A DNA stretch of 64,000 bases, from assembly GCF_023652955.1 (NCBI RefSeq), contig NZ_JAKLOY010000008.1, positions 124,001-188,000 on the forward strand. Direction: 5' to 3'. The notes beneath the pieces were generated by a model that saw only the letters and a list, made by a program, of their open reading frames with translations, ran no database searches and was not told the origin of the DNA. This stretch comes from Geomonas sp. Red32. GTDB lineage: Bacteria; Desulfobacterota; Desulfuromonadia; Geobacterales; Geobacteraceae. Of this stretch, positions 1 through 7,910 are shown piece by piece. Positions within the stretch are counted from its first letter, which is position 1. The number at the start of each line of letters is the position of its first letter. The translations under genes and the position numbers were made by a program.

Positions 1-1286
1 CGGCAAACCTGGAATCGCTCTTGAGAATGCTCCGCCGCTCGCGCAGGGCACCCTTCGAGGCGCTGGAGCTCTCCTTCCTCCCCCTTTTCCTGGCCCACCA
101 CCAGGGAGTCGTCCGGCGGGGGGATTCGGTGGACGATCTGCGGAGGAAACTGGAGCAGTTGCTCGGCACGCCGCTGCCGGCCGCCGCCTGGGAGGAGGAA
201 GTACTTCCCGCCCGGCTCCATCCGTACTTCACCCCCTGGCTCGACAGCCTCATGCAGTCAAGCGACCTGCTCTGGTTCGGTTGCGGCGATAAGAAGCTCT
301 CCTTCGCCTTCCCCGAGGACCTCGATCTCTTCCAGGACCAGGTAGAGAGCGGAGGAGCCGGCGAGGAAACCATCGCCCGCCTCATCCCGGACCCGAAGGG
401 TCACTACTCCCTGCCAACCATCTGCCTAACCACCGGGCTTTCGTCGGCAACCGTGGCAGGCGACCTCTGGAATCTCGCTTGGCGCGGAAAAGTCAGCAAC
501 GACTCCTTCGCGGCGGTCCGCAAGGGGATCCTCAACCGCTTCACATCGAAGGAAGCGGAGCCCCGAAGAGACTACCGCCGCCCCCCGCTCCCCAGCCGCT
601 GGAACCGCGGCCAGGAACACGCCGGCAACTGGTACCTCCTCCCCGGCACGCCCCCCTCGCCGGATATCCTCGAGCGGGAGGAGAGGAACAAGGACCGGGT
701 GCGGGTGCTGTTAGAGCGCTACGGCATCCTCTTCAAGGAACTCCTGACGCGGGAGCTCCCGTCCCTGCAGTGGAGCAGGCTCTTCCGCACCCTGCGCATC
801 ATGGAGATGTCGGGGGAGATTCTTTCGGGGAACTTCTTCGAGGGGCTGCCGGGTCTCCAGTTCGTTTCCCACGAGGCGTTCAGGGAACTCGAGAAAGGGC
901 TTCCGCGAGAGATGGTGTACTGGATGAACGCCACCGACCCGGCCTCTCTCTGCGGAAGCGGGCTGGACGGGATCCGCGAACGGCTACCCTCCCGCCTCCC
1001 CTCCACCCACCTGGTGTACCGGGACACCGAGCTCGTGCTGGTCTCGAAGCGCTATGGAAAGGAGCTCGACTTCCAGGCGCCCCCGGACGACCCGCGGCTG
1101 CCGGAATACCTCACGTTCTTCAAGGTCCTTTTGACCCGGGAGTTCAACCCGCTCAAGCGGGTGCCGGTGCAGAGCATCAACGGCAAGGCTGCGGCCTCGT
1201 CTCCCTATGCGAAACCGCTCAAAGAATTCGGCTTCGAGGAGTCCTACGACGGCCTGGAATTGTGGAGGAGGTACGAGGTACAATAA
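1..1286 (+). CDS. Lhr-type ATP-dependent helicase, C-terminal part (5' truncated by window edge)
   Basis: The reading frame is open from base 3 with no start, so the N-terminal helicase lobes lie outside the window. About 427 C-terminal residues remain. They resemble the winged-helix and C-terminal module of Lhr-family DEAD/DEAH helicases: a segment beginning RYGILFKELLTRE, followed by a W-x-x-L-F-R-T-L-R-x-M-E-M-x-G-E-I stretch and a FFEGLPGLQF motif, is the usual signature of that region. Lhr proteins are large DNA/RNA helicases implicated in DNA repair. No ATPase motifs can be seen because they would be upstream. The gene ends with TAA 45 bases before an unrelated membrane protein gene, so an operon is possible but not shown. 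The family call rests on remembered motif patterns. Confidence 0.7.
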   Translation, partial: ANLESLLRMLRRSRRAPFEALELSFLPLFLAHHQGVVRRGDSVDDLRRKLEQLLGTPLPAAAWEEEVLPARLHPYFTPWLDSLMQSSDLLWFGCGDKKLSFAFPEDLDLFQDQVESGGAGEETIARLIPDPKGHYSLPTICLTTGLSSATVAGDLWNLAWRGKVSNDSFAAVRKGILNRFTSKEAEPRRDYRRPPLPSRWNRGQEHAGNWYLLPGTPPSPDILEREERNKDRVRVLLERYGILFKELLTRELPSLQWSRLFRTLRIMEMSGEILSGNFFEGLPGLQFVSHEAFRELEKGLPREMVYWMNATDPASLCGSGLDGIRERLPSRLPSTHLVYRDTELVLVSKRYGKELDFQAPPDDPRLPEYLTFFKVLLTREFNPLKRVPVQSINGKAAASSPYAKPLKEFGFEESYDGLELWRRYEVQ

Positions 1287-1330
1287 CATAAGCGGGTTAG
1301 CGGTTTTAACTCCACAAGGAGGTGAATGGT

Positions 1331-1951
1331 ATGCGGTTCTCTACCCCTCACGGGCATGACCTCTTTCACCACGGACTCTTCCAGCACAGCTGGTTCGCCC
1401 ATGACATCTACGACGACGTCGGCGTTCACCGCGGATGGCTGGCCATCTCGGGGATCCTCTTTTTCCTCTTCGGGATAATCGGATTCTTCATGGCCGCCGC
1501 CATGACCGTCGCCAGCGTGATCTTCTTCGGCGCCCTGGCCATCGCTGGCGGCATCATCCAACTGGTGCAGAGCTTCTCGTATCACGGCCAGCGGTACGTG
1601 ATAGGCGGCGCCCTGCTCGGTGTTCTCTACGTGATTGCCGGGATTCTGATCGTCAGCAACCCGGTCGCCGCTTCGTTGAGCCTCACGCTCTTCCTCGCCG
1701 GAGCCCTGATCGCCCTCGGCGCGGTTCGGATCGGCTTCTGGCTCCAGCATAGATCTCACCGGTACTGGCTCTGGTCGATCATTTCGGGCCTCATCTCGAT
1801 CGTGCTCGGCTTCCTGATCATCGCGCAGTGGCCGGTTACCGGGCTCTGGGTGATCGGTCTCTTCGTCTCGCTGGAAATGATTTTCCACGGTGCATCCGCC
1901 CTCGGCTTGGCGATGGAGGGTACCACGCCCACCACGAAACGGATGCTGTAG
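1331..1951 (+). CDS. HdeD-like DUF308 membrane protein
   Basis: A 206-residue protein with about six hydrophobic segments, the first beginning near residue 35 (WLAISGILFFLFGIIGFFM). The alternating helices rich in Gly, Ala and Ile, with repeated GxxxI(L)xxG patterns, match the DUF308/HdeD family, whose E. coli member HdeD is linked to acid resistance. The N-terminus before the first helix is rich in His and Phe (HGHDLFHHGLFQH), which could bind metal but has no assigned role. The ATG at 1331 is chosen because AAGGAGG lies 8 bases upstream; a GTG three codons earlier overlaps that Shine-Dalgarno. A strong hairpin terminator follows. Function in this organism is unknown. Confidence 0.8.
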   Translation: MRFSTPHGHDLFHHGLFQHSWFAHDIYDDVGVHRGWLAISGILFFLFGIIGFFMAAAMTVASVIFFGALAIAGGIIQLVQSFSYHGQRYVIGGALLGVLYVIAGILIVSNPVAASLSLTLFLAGALIALGAVRIGFWLQHRSHRYWLWSIISGLISIVLGFLIIAQWPVTGLWVIGLFVSLEMIFHGASALGLAMEGTTPTTKRML

Positions 1952-1991
1952 TACAACCAAAACCGAGGCGGTTACCATGACCGCCGAACGC

Positions 1992-2025
1992 AAAAAAGCC
2001 GCTCCCATACGGGGGCGGCTTTTTT
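1992..2025. terminator. Bidirectional intrinsic terminator between hdeD-like gene and His-rich protein gene
   Basis: An 11-bp perfect stem (AAAAAAGCCGC with GCGGCTTTTTT) with a short loop. The A-run on one side and T-run on the other allow it to end both the plus-strand hdeD-like transcript and the convergent minus-strand gene. Confidence 0.85.
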
Positions 2026-2053
2026 GTCTCTATGAAAACCGCTGGCCAGGTTG

Positions 2054-2326
2054 TTACTTGGGCGGCGGGGGAACCTGCTGTTCCGTGGTGGTCGTGGTGG
2101 TGGTCGTCTCTTTCTTCATGACCTTTTTGTGGTGCTTTTTGTGGTGTTTTTTCTTGTGATGCTTTTTGTGGTGCTTCATGGGGGCCTTGGTTTCACCGCC
2201 GGCCGGCGCGCTGGTGGCTGCAGGTTCCGTGGTGGTGGTCGTGGTGGTCGTTTCGGCTGCCGACACAAGGGCGGCAAAGGAAAGGGCTACCAGGGCACTG
2301 GCGATAACGGTAAGAACTCGTTTCAT
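2054..2326 (-). CDS. Small secreted Thr-rich, His/Lys-repeat protein
   Basis: A 90-residue protein with a clear signal peptide (MKRVLTVIASALVALSFAALVSA). The mature part is low complexity: two runs of eight threonines flank a central tract of alternating HHKK units (about 20 His/Lys residues), and it ends QQVPPPPK. The His/Lys tract could bind metal ions, polyphosphate or nucleic acid; this is inference only. The start is set by AGGAGG upstream of the ATG at 2326; a longer frame to 2389 lacks such a site. No named family is recognised. Similar short exported KHHKK/Thr-rich proteins occur in related bacteria from memory. It is a single-gene unit ending at the bidirectional terminator. Confidence 0.75.
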   Translation of the reverse strand: MKRVLTVIASALVALSFAALVSAAETTTTTTTTEPAATSAPAGGETKAPMKHHKKHHKKKHHKKHHKKVMKKETTTTTTTTEQQVPPPPK

Positions 2327-2651
2327 GGTCAGCCTCCTGAGTTGCGTGGTTAACTTCCTTACCCTAGGCTTTAGCATACAGCGTACCAACTAGGTGCCGG
2401 AGATCCACTCCCCTTCAAGGGGAAAGACGGGGCGAGAATGAGGCCGTGTTTTCAGCCACTTACCAGAGACACCCTGATGCACGGATCGTTTGAAAGCAAT
2501 GGGGAAGAGTATCCTCCCTCCGCAACCGAAATTCCCTACCGCAAAAGGTAAATTGTCCGCCCGTTTTGAGGCTGCCCCAGGCAACAAAAAGGGGGACGAG
2601 CCGAAGCCTGTCCCCCTCTTTACCGGTTGCGTACCTCCCCGCGGGGAAGTT
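2327..2651. other. Intergenic region between His-rich protein gene and nifS
   Basis: About 325 bases without a convincing gene. It holds the upstream region of the minus-strand His-rich gene on its left and the nifS terminator on its right. A 65-codon minus-strand frame at 2390-2587 has no family signal or good start and is not called. Confidence 0.6.
2586..2620 (-). terminator. Intrinsic terminator of nifU-nifS
   Basis: On the minus strand, AGGGGGAC pairs with GTCCCCCT and is followed by TTTTTG. It lies about 30 bases past the nifS stop codon. Confidence 0.8.
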
Positions 2652-3824
2652 CTACTTCTTGTTCAAAAACTCCCTGCCGAAGGGAGACATCTCACGCAGA
2701 CGGTGGATGATCGGCGGAAGCTCCTTAATGACGGTATCGATCTCGGCGTCGGTGGTGAAACGGGAGAGCGAGAAGCGGATCGAGCCGTGGGCGCAGGTGA
2801 AGGGCACCCCCATGGCGCGCAGAACGTGGGAAGGCTCCAGCGACCCGGAGGTGCAGGCGCTCCCCGAGGAGGCGCAGATTCCCTTTTCGGAGAGGAGCAG
2901 CAGGATCCCCTCCCCTTCCACAAATTCCATGGCGATGGAAAGGGTGTTCGGGAGGCGATCGGCGCCGCCGCCGTTGATCCGGGTGTTGGGGATCAGGGCG
3001 GAAAGCTCACGCTCCAGGCGGTCGCGCATGGCGCGCACGCGGGTGTTTTCGTCCGCCATGTGCTCCATGGCCAGCTCGCATGCCTTGCCCATGGCGATGA
3101 TGGAGGCGGTGTTCTCGGTGCCGGCCCGGCGGCCGCGCTCCTGGTGGCCGCCGACCAAGAACGGACGGAACGGAGTGCCACGGCGGACATAGAGAACGCC
3201 GACCCCCTTGGGGGCGTGCAGCTTATGGCCGGAGATGGAGAGGAGATCGATGGAAGAGGCCGCCATGTCGAGCGGGATCTTTCCGACGGCCTGCACGGCG
3301 TCGGTGTGGAAGAGCGCGCCCTTGGCCTTGACGAGCTTGGCCGCCTCCTCGATGGGGAAGATGACCCCGGTCTCGTTGTTGGCGTACATGAGGGAGACCA
3401 GTGCAGTATCGTCGTCGAGGGCCGCTTCCAGCTCAGCCATGTCGAGGCGTCCTTCGCCGTCGACGTTGAGCTCGGTGACGCGGTAGCCGCGCTTGGTCAG
3501 GTTGCGGCACTGGGTCAAAACCGCCGGGTGCTCGACGCGGCTGGTGATGATGTGACGCTTCTCCGGGAATACCTCCAGCGCGGAACGGATGGCGGAGTTG
3601 TCGCTCTCGGTCCCGCAGGCGGTGAAGACGATCTCGTCGGGGTGGGCGCCGAGCAGTGCCGCCACGCGGGCACGCGCCTGGTCGACCTTTTTCTGCACCT
3701 GGCCGCCGAAGAAGTGCATGGAGCTCGGGTTGCCGTACAGTTCGCAGAAGTACGGGCGCATCTCCTCGAAGACCAGCTCGTCTACCTTGGTGGTGGCGTT
3801 ATTGTCGAGATAGATCTCCTTCAT
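2652..3824 (-). CDS. nifS: Cysteine desulfurase NifS
   Basis: A 390-residue PLP-dependent class V aminotransferase-fold enzyme that releases sulfur from cysteine as an enzyme-bound persulfide for Fe-S cluster assembly. It begins MKEIYLDNNATTKV, the typical NifS/IscS start. The PLP lysine is in SISGHKLHAPKG, and the catalytic cysteine lies in the loop SSGSACTSGSLEPSH. The start ATG at 3824 overlaps the nifU stop codon by one base (TAATG), with GGAGG upstream, so the two are translationally coupled. A longer frame to 3917 reads back into nifU and is rejected. Its partner is the scaffold NifU immediately upstream. No nitrogenase genes are near, so a general Fe-S role is as likely as a nitrogen-fixation role. 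Confidence 0.95.
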   Translation of the reverse strand: MKEIYLDNNATTKVDELVFEEMRPYFCELYGNPSSMHFFGGQVQKKVDQARARVAALLGAHPDEIVFTACGTESDNSAIRSALEVFPEKRHIITSRVEHPAVLTQCRNLTKRGYRVTELNVDGEGRLDMAELEAALDDDTALVSLMYANNETGVIFPIEEAAKLVKAKGALFHTDAVQAVGKIPLDMAASSIDLLSISGHKLHAPKGVGVLYVRRGTPFRPFLVGGHQERGRRAGTENTASIIAMGKACELAMEHMADENTRVRAMRDRLERELSALIPNTRINGGGADRLPNTLSIAMEFVEGEGILLLLSEKGICASSGSACTSGSLEPSHVLRAMGVPFTCAHGSIRFSLSRFTTDAEIDTVIKELPPIIHRLREMSPFGREFLNKK

Positions 3825-4687
3825 TATCCCTGGACCTCCTGGACGTTGATGTCGGGAGCGACCAGCTCGCGGAGCTTCTGCTCGACGAACTTGGCGGTGT
3901 AGCCGGAGGAGGCGCAACCGGCGCAGGCCTTGCGGAAGGCGACCTGGACGTTGGAGCCGTCGATGTCGACCAGCTCGAGGTCGCCGCCGTCAGCCCACAG
4001 CTGGGGACGGACCTCGTTTTCCAGGACTTCCTGGATGAGCTGCATCTTTTTCAGGTTGGTCAGCTTGGCGGCCGGCTTGCTGGCGGCAGCCTTCTTCTCC
4101 TCGCCCATGACCTCGGCAATGATCTCTTTGATCTTCGGGATGCAGCCGCCGCAGGCGCCACCGGCCTTGGTGAAATGGGTCACCTGCTCGGCGGTGTGCA
4201 GCTTGTTGGCGGCGATGACCTTCTTGAGGAAGCCGTCGGTCAGGCCGAAGCACTTGCAGACGATTTCGCCCTCGTTTTCGACATGGTCGTGGCCGTGCCC
4301 GTGCGCGGGAGCATCCACGCCGCGGTACTTGGCGATGGCGGCTTCGAGAGCCTCCTGCCCCATGACCGAGCAGTGCATTTTTTCTTCGGGAAGCCCGCCG
4401 AGGAAGTCGGCGATCTCCTGGTTGGTCACCTGGAGCGCCTCGTCGAGGGTTTTGCCCTTCACCATTTCGGTTAGAGCCGAGGAAGAGGCGATAGCGCTGC
4501 CGCAGCCGAAGGTCTGGAACTTGGCATCGACGATCCGCTCTTTCTTTTCATCCAGCTTGATGAACAGTTTGAGAGCGTCGCCGCAGGCCAGGCTTCCTAC
4601 CTCGCCGACCGCATCGGCATCTTCTATCTCACCAACATTCCTCGGGTTGAGGAAGTGTTCTTTAACCTTATCAGTATAGTCCCACAT
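3824..4687 (-). CDS. nifU: Fe-S cluster scaffold protein NifU
   Basis: A 287-residue modular scaffold. Residues 1-125 are an IscU-like domain with the expected cysteines in SLACGDA, TFGCGSA and KMHCSVMG. A His-rich linker (HGHGHDH) follows, then a central BFD-type [2Fe-2S] domain with CKC and a downstream CGGC. A C-terminal NifU/Nfu domain carries CAGC. It assembles transient Fe-S clusters from sulfur supplied by NifS. It is the first gene of a two-gene operon with nifS; AGGAGG precedes the ATG. No iscR-like regulator is adjacent within the window. The three-domain architecture is characteristic of NifU rather than IscU. Confidence 0.95.
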   Translation of the reverse strand: MWDYTDKVKEHFLNPRNVGEIEDADAVGEVGSLACGDALKLFIKLDEKKERIVDAKFQTFGCGSAIASSSALTEMVKGKTLDEALQVTNQEIADFLGGLPEEKMHCSVMGQEALEAAIAKYRGVDAPAHGHGHDHVENEGEIVCKCFGLTDGFLKKVIAANKLHTAEQVTHFTKAGGACGGCIPKIKEIIAEVMGEEKKAAASKPAAKLTNLKKMQLIQEVLENEVRPQLWADGGDLELVDIDGSNVQVAFRKACAGCASSGYTAKFVEQKLRELVAPDINVQEVQG

Positions 4688-5091
4688 AGACCCTCCTGTT
4701 TAGATAGTCTCGGTATCATAGCGCAAAGCTGGTTTAAATTGAAACCCAAAAGTTCCATCGATCTACAGCATAACGATCAGATAACACCTATTGGTTGACC
4801 TGCATCAACTTTATTGCAATTCCCGCTCCTTACTGACAGTTAAATCGATTAACAAATACCAACATCATCACCTGCCTGCTCTCATAGGCTGACATCCCGC
4901 CTTTTTATGACACTCCCCCCTTGGAAAAAGGGGGGCCGGGGGGGATTTAATCCAAGCCAGGGCCTAAATCAAATCCCCTTAAATCACCCTGTTTCAAAGG
5001 GGGACTTTCGTGCAGCTAAAGAAACAAACGGGCATGCGCTGCGTCTGGTGGCGCAGGCATGCCCGTTTGGTAAGCAATAAGAGCCCCGTCC
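4688..5091. repeat. Intergenic tract with dispersed CCCCCTT/AAGGGGG repeat element
   Basis: No gene is evident in 404 bases. At 4911-5008 two inverted G/C-tract motifs (CCCCCTTGGAAAAAGGGGGG and CCTGTTTCAAAGGGGGAC) flank an AAATC-rich core. The same type of element recurs at 7911-8104. The right edge (5025-5069) is the terminator of the phosphohexomutase gene. Confidence 0.65.
5025..5069 (-). terminator. Intrinsic terminator of the phosphohexomutase gene
   Basis: A long stem built from CAAACGGGCATGC and GCATGCCCGTTTG with an inner GCTGCG/CGCAG extension. On the minus strand it is followed by TTTCTTT, 20-odd bases past the stop codon. Confidence 0.8.
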
Positions 5092-6510
5092 CTAGCCCAG
5101 GATGAACTCTCTCCCGGCTTTCACCAGCGACTGCAGGCGGTCTTCGTTGGAGGCTTCGCAGTAGAGGCGTACCACCGGCTCGGTGCCGGACTTCCGGAAG
5201 AGGAGCCAGCTGCCGTCCTCGAGGATGAACTTGTTGCCGTCCACCGTGATCCGCTCCTTCACCTTCACCCCGGCGAAACTGTCGGGAGTGGCGGCGATGC
5301 GCTCGGGGAAGGCGGATTCGAGCTCGGGGGAGAGCTCCAGGTTGACCCTCTTGGTGAGGTAGCGGCCGACCTTGCTGTAGAGCCGCTCCAGGAGCTCCTT
5401 AACCGGCGCCCCTTCGTGGGCCACCATCTCGGCGGTCAAAAGGCAGGCGAGGATGCCGTCCTTCTCGGGAACGTGCCCCTTGATGGTGAGCCCGGCGCTC
5501 TCTTCGCCGCCGATGATGATCTTATCCTGCCCGATCAGCTCGCCGATGTACTTGAAGCCGACCGGCGTCTCGTAGACCGGGATCCCGTGCATCTTGGCCA
5601 CCGCGTCGATCAGGTGGGAGGTGGCCACCGAGCGCCCTACCCCGCCGGTCATCCCCTTCACCCTGACCAGGTAATCGAGCAGCAGGGCAATAATATAGTT
5701 GGGCTCGATGAAGCTCCCGTCGCGGTCCACGATGCCGAAACGGTCGGCGTCACCGTCGGTGGAAATGCCGAGGTGGATCTCGGGATCCTGCTGGACGAGG
5801 CGGATGAAGTCCTGGATATACTTCTCGGAGGGCTCGGGAGGGAAGCCGCCGAAGTAAGGATCGCGATGGGCGTTCATCTGCACGACCTGCACGCCGTGCG
5901 CCTTGAGCGGTTCGGCGAGGTAGCCGCGGCCGGTGCCGTAGAGGGGATTGACGGCGAGGGTCCCGAGCTTGGCGATCTCCCGGAAGTCCACCTTCTTGGA
6001 GATGTCTTCAAGGTAGGCCTGCATCGGATCGATCTCTTCGAGGAGTCCTCTCCGCTTGGCCTCCTCGATGGAGATCTCCTGGTAGCAGATCTCTCCGGCC
6101 ATCTCGTTGGCCCTGCGCTCGATATCGCGGGTGGTTTCGGGAAGTGCGGGCCCGCCGGAGGACGGGGACCACTTGATGCCGTTGTATTCGGGGGGATTGT
6201 GGCTGGCGGTGAAATTGATGGCCCCAGCAGTGTGGCGCCTTAAGATCTCGAAGGAAATTACCGGGGTCGGGGTGTCGCGCACGCAGAGAAAGCTCTTGAT
6301 ACCGGCCCCAGCCAGCACACTGACCGCCTCGCGGGCGAAGGACTCGCCCATGAAGCGGGAGTCGTATCCGACGATGATCCCCTTGCCGGCCTCTCCGGAT
6401 TCCTTGACATTGTCCGCGATCGCCTGAGTCACCACCTTCACATTTTCAAAGATAAAATCCTCACACATGATGCCCCGCCAGCCAGAAGTGCCGAAGGTAA
6501 TACGCTGCAT
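5092..6510 (-). CDS. Phosphoglucomutase/phosphomannomutase family protein (alpha-D-phosphohexomutase)
   Basis: A 472-residue cytoplasmic enzyme interconverting hexose 1- and 6-phosphates, feeding glycogen, LPS or exopolysaccharide precursor synthesis. All family signatures are present: FGTSGWRG at the N-terminus, the phosphoserine loop TASHNPPEYNG, the metal site DGDADR, the sugar-binding GGEESAG, and the C-terminal phosphate-binding FRKSGTEP. Length is normal. The start ATG follows GGAGG by six bases. It is a single-gene unit with its own promoter and terminator. The exact sugar preference (glucose, mannose or glucosamine) cannot be told from these motifs. Confidence 0.9.
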   Translation of the reverse strand: MQRITFGTSGWRGIMCEDFIFENVKVVTQAIADNVKESGEAGKGIIVGYDSRFMGESFAREAVSVLAGAGIKSFLCVRDTPTPVISFEILRRHTAGAINFTASHNPPEYNGIKWSPSSGGPALPETTRDIERRANEMAGEICYQEISIEEAKRRGLLEEIDPMQAYLEDISKKVDFREIAKLGTLAVNPLYGTGRGYLAEPLKAHGVQVVQMNAHRDPYFGGFPPEPSEKYIQDFIRLVQQDPEIHLGISTDGDADRFGIVDRDGSFIEPNYIIALLLDYLVRVKGMTGGVGRSVATSHLIDAVAKMHGIPVYETPVGFKYIGELIGQDKIIIGGEESAGLTIKGHVPEKDGILACLLTAEMVAHEGAPVKELLERLYSKVGRYLTKRVNLELSPELESAFPERIAATPDSFAGVKVKERITVDGNKFILEDGSWLLFRKSGTEPVVRLYCEASNEDRLQSLVKAGREFILG

Positions 6511-6594
6511 AAAAATCCTCCCGAGGTATGATTGACGAGGCAGGGGGCCTGACCCATAAAACCGCGTCCAGTGCTGATTTGACCGAAGTTTAAA

Positions 6595-6623
6595 AGATTA
6601 ATCGATTCTCCTGTGAGAGTCAA
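6595..6623 (-). promoter_or_regulatory. Sigma70-type promoter for the phosphohexomutase gene
   Basis: On the minus strand TTGACT and TAATCT are separated by 17 bases. The site is 85 bases upstream of the start codon and divergent from the PxxKW gene promoter. Confidence 0.6.
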
Positions 6624-6654
6624 GTTTCACACAGAAAACTTGCGGCTTTTTGGG

Positions 6655-6684
6655 TTGACATTATTCTTTTGGAATTGGTAGAGT
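6655..6684 (+). promoter_or_regulatory. Sigma70-type promoter for the PxxKW gene
   Basis: A perfect -35 TTGACA followed by an 18-base spacer and TAGAGT, about 45 bases upstream of the start codon. It is back to back with the phosphohexomutase promoter. Confidence 0.65.
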
Positions 6685-6727
6685 AACCTCTATCAACAAT
6701 TTCGAAGGATTAGAGGAGGCTTCAACC

Positions 6728-7021
6728 ATGCAATGTCAAACCGTACTTCCTGGTGCCGAGTGTACTTTTCAGGGTAAACAGGGTTGCGTCTTTACGAGTG
6801 GGTCTTGCCAGAACATTGTGGAAAACTGCGAAGGGTGCGACCGTGTAGTCGATTCCACCATCGGCAAAGTCTGCAGCGCTTACCCGGCTCCGGAAAAGAA
6901 GTGGGCTGCCGGCATCTGCAACTTCGCTTCCCACGTCAAGGTCGAGATTAAGACCGACGATGCGAAGATCAACCCGCTGAAAGCCTCCAAAAAGGCAGCC
7001 GGCTCCAAGAAGAAGAAGTAA
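6728..7021 (+). CDS. PxxKW family cysteine-rich protein
   Basis: A 97-residue protein with eight cysteines in the first 65 residues, including a CEGC pair, followed by the motif PAPEKKWAAGICNFASH that gives the PxxKW family its name. It ends in a Lys/Ala tail (KKAAGSKKKK). The family is common in delta-proteobacteria and its function is unknown. The cysteine pattern suggests metal or Fe-S binding, which is inference. There is no signal peptide, so it is probably cytoplasmic. AGAGGAGG precedes the ATG. It is a stand-alone gene between a strong promoter and a strong terminator, suggesting high expression. Confidence 0.85.
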   Translation: MQCQTVLPGAECTFQGKQGCVFTSGSCQNIVENCEGCDRVVDSTIGKVCSAYPAPEKKWAAGICNFASHVKVEIKTDDAKINPLKASKKAAGSKKKK

Positions 7022-7045
7022 GCGTTTCACCGACTGCGGCGACGC

Positions 7046-7082
7046 AAAAAGGGGAGGACTCGACATGGTCCTCCCTTTTTTT
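7046..7082 (+). terminator. Intrinsic terminator of the PxxKW gene
   Basis: Stem AAGGGGAGGAC / GTCCTCCCTTT with a loop of about six bases and a long T-run. Confidence 0.85.
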
Positions 7083-7168
7083 ATGCACCGAGGCTCCCCT
7101 TTGCGTGGCGGCCGACTCGTAGGTTGGTGAAAGGGCATGCTCGTGCCGGATATTGCATTTCCGCCGGC

Positions 7169-7391
7169 GAAACTGCAATTTCGTTTTCGAAAACGTCACT
7201 TCGTCTCCAAAAACGTCATTTTTTTCCGCGAAACGTCATTTTTGCGGCTAAAATCGTCATTTCGTTTTTAAAAACGTCATTTCCAGCACCAAAACGTTAA
7301 TTTCGTCGCCGAAATCGTCATTTCGTTTTCAAAATCGTCACTTCAGCTCAGAAAACGTCGCTTTTTCTCGCGAAACGTCATTTTTCATTCC
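7169..7391. repeat. Degenerate 20-21 bp tandem array, about 11 units
   Basis: Eleven head-to-tail units of 20 or 21 bases, starting at 7169, 7189, 7209, 7230, 7250, 7270, 7291, 7311, 7331, 7351 and 7372. Each holds a core close to GAAAACGTCATTT followed by a more variable half, often CGTTTTC or CGTCGCC. The GTCAT core is the best conserved part, while the spacers diverge. No gene spans it on either strand. The array ends 48 bases before the Nudix gene start, so it fills that gene's upstream region. The rest of the 7022-7439 gap holds only the PxxKW terminator. Confidence 0.85.
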
Positions 7392-7439
7392 GAAATGGTA
7401 CTACATACCACCGGGGACTTTTTAATCCAGGAGGCGTCC

Positions 7440-7892
7440 ATGGCTCACGATTCCCTCACCTGCCCCAACTGCGGGCATACGATCAAAGCGTACAGGAATC
7501 CGTTCCCCACCGTCGATGTCATCATCGAGCTAGCCGAGGGGATCGTGCTCATAGAACGGAAAAACGAGCCGTACGGGTGGGCGATTCCGGGAGGGTTCGT
7601 CGATTACGGCGAATCGGTTGAGACGGCGGCGGCCCGGGAGAGCCTGGAGGAGACGGGGCTCGAGGTGAATAACCTGCGGCTGCTCGGGGTCTACTCGGAC
7701 CCCGCCAGGGACAAACGGAGCCACAACATATCCACGGTCTATGCCGCCACCGCGACCGGCAAGCCGCAGGCGGGGGACGATGCGGCGGGGCTCGCGGTGT
7801 TTCCGCTCGATCGGCTGCCGCAGCCTCTTTGCTTCGACCATGCGAAGATCCTGGCCGATTATGCGGCGAGGAAGCTCGCGGGAAGCATTTAA
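7440..7892 (+). CDS. Nudix hydrolase with N-terminal zinc-ribbon-like CPNC
   Basis: A 150-residue protein. The full Nudix box GX5EX7REUXEEXGU is visible from GGFVDYGESVE through ARESLEETGLEV, with the metal-binding REXXEE. The N-terminus carries CPNCGH, a half zinc knuckle seen in some ADP-ribose/NADH-type Nudix enzymes. Such enzymes cleave nucleoside diphosphates linked to another moiety; the substrate cannot be deduced. The ATG at 7440 follows AGGAGG; the longer frame from 7395 starts in the repeat flank and is less likely. It stands alone, directly downstream of the 20-21 bp tandem array, which may influence its expression. Confidence 0.88.
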   Translation: MAHDSLTCPNCGHTIKAYRNPFPTVDVIIELAEGIVLIERKNEPYGWAIPGGFVDYGESVETAAARESLEETGLEVNNLRLLGVYSDPARDKRSHNISTVYAATATGKPQAGDDAAGLAVFPLDRLPQPLCFDHAKILADYAARKLAGSI

Positions 7893-7910
7893 GAGAAAAG
7901 GCTGCAAACC

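Noticed and set aside
3824-5091. A nitrogen-fixation island starting with nifU-nifS
   Set aside because: No other nif gene is in the window; NifU/NifS serve general Fe-S assembly in many anaerobes.
7169-7391. CRISPR array
   Set aside because: Units are 20-21 bases with no constant-length unique spacers, and no cas genes are present.
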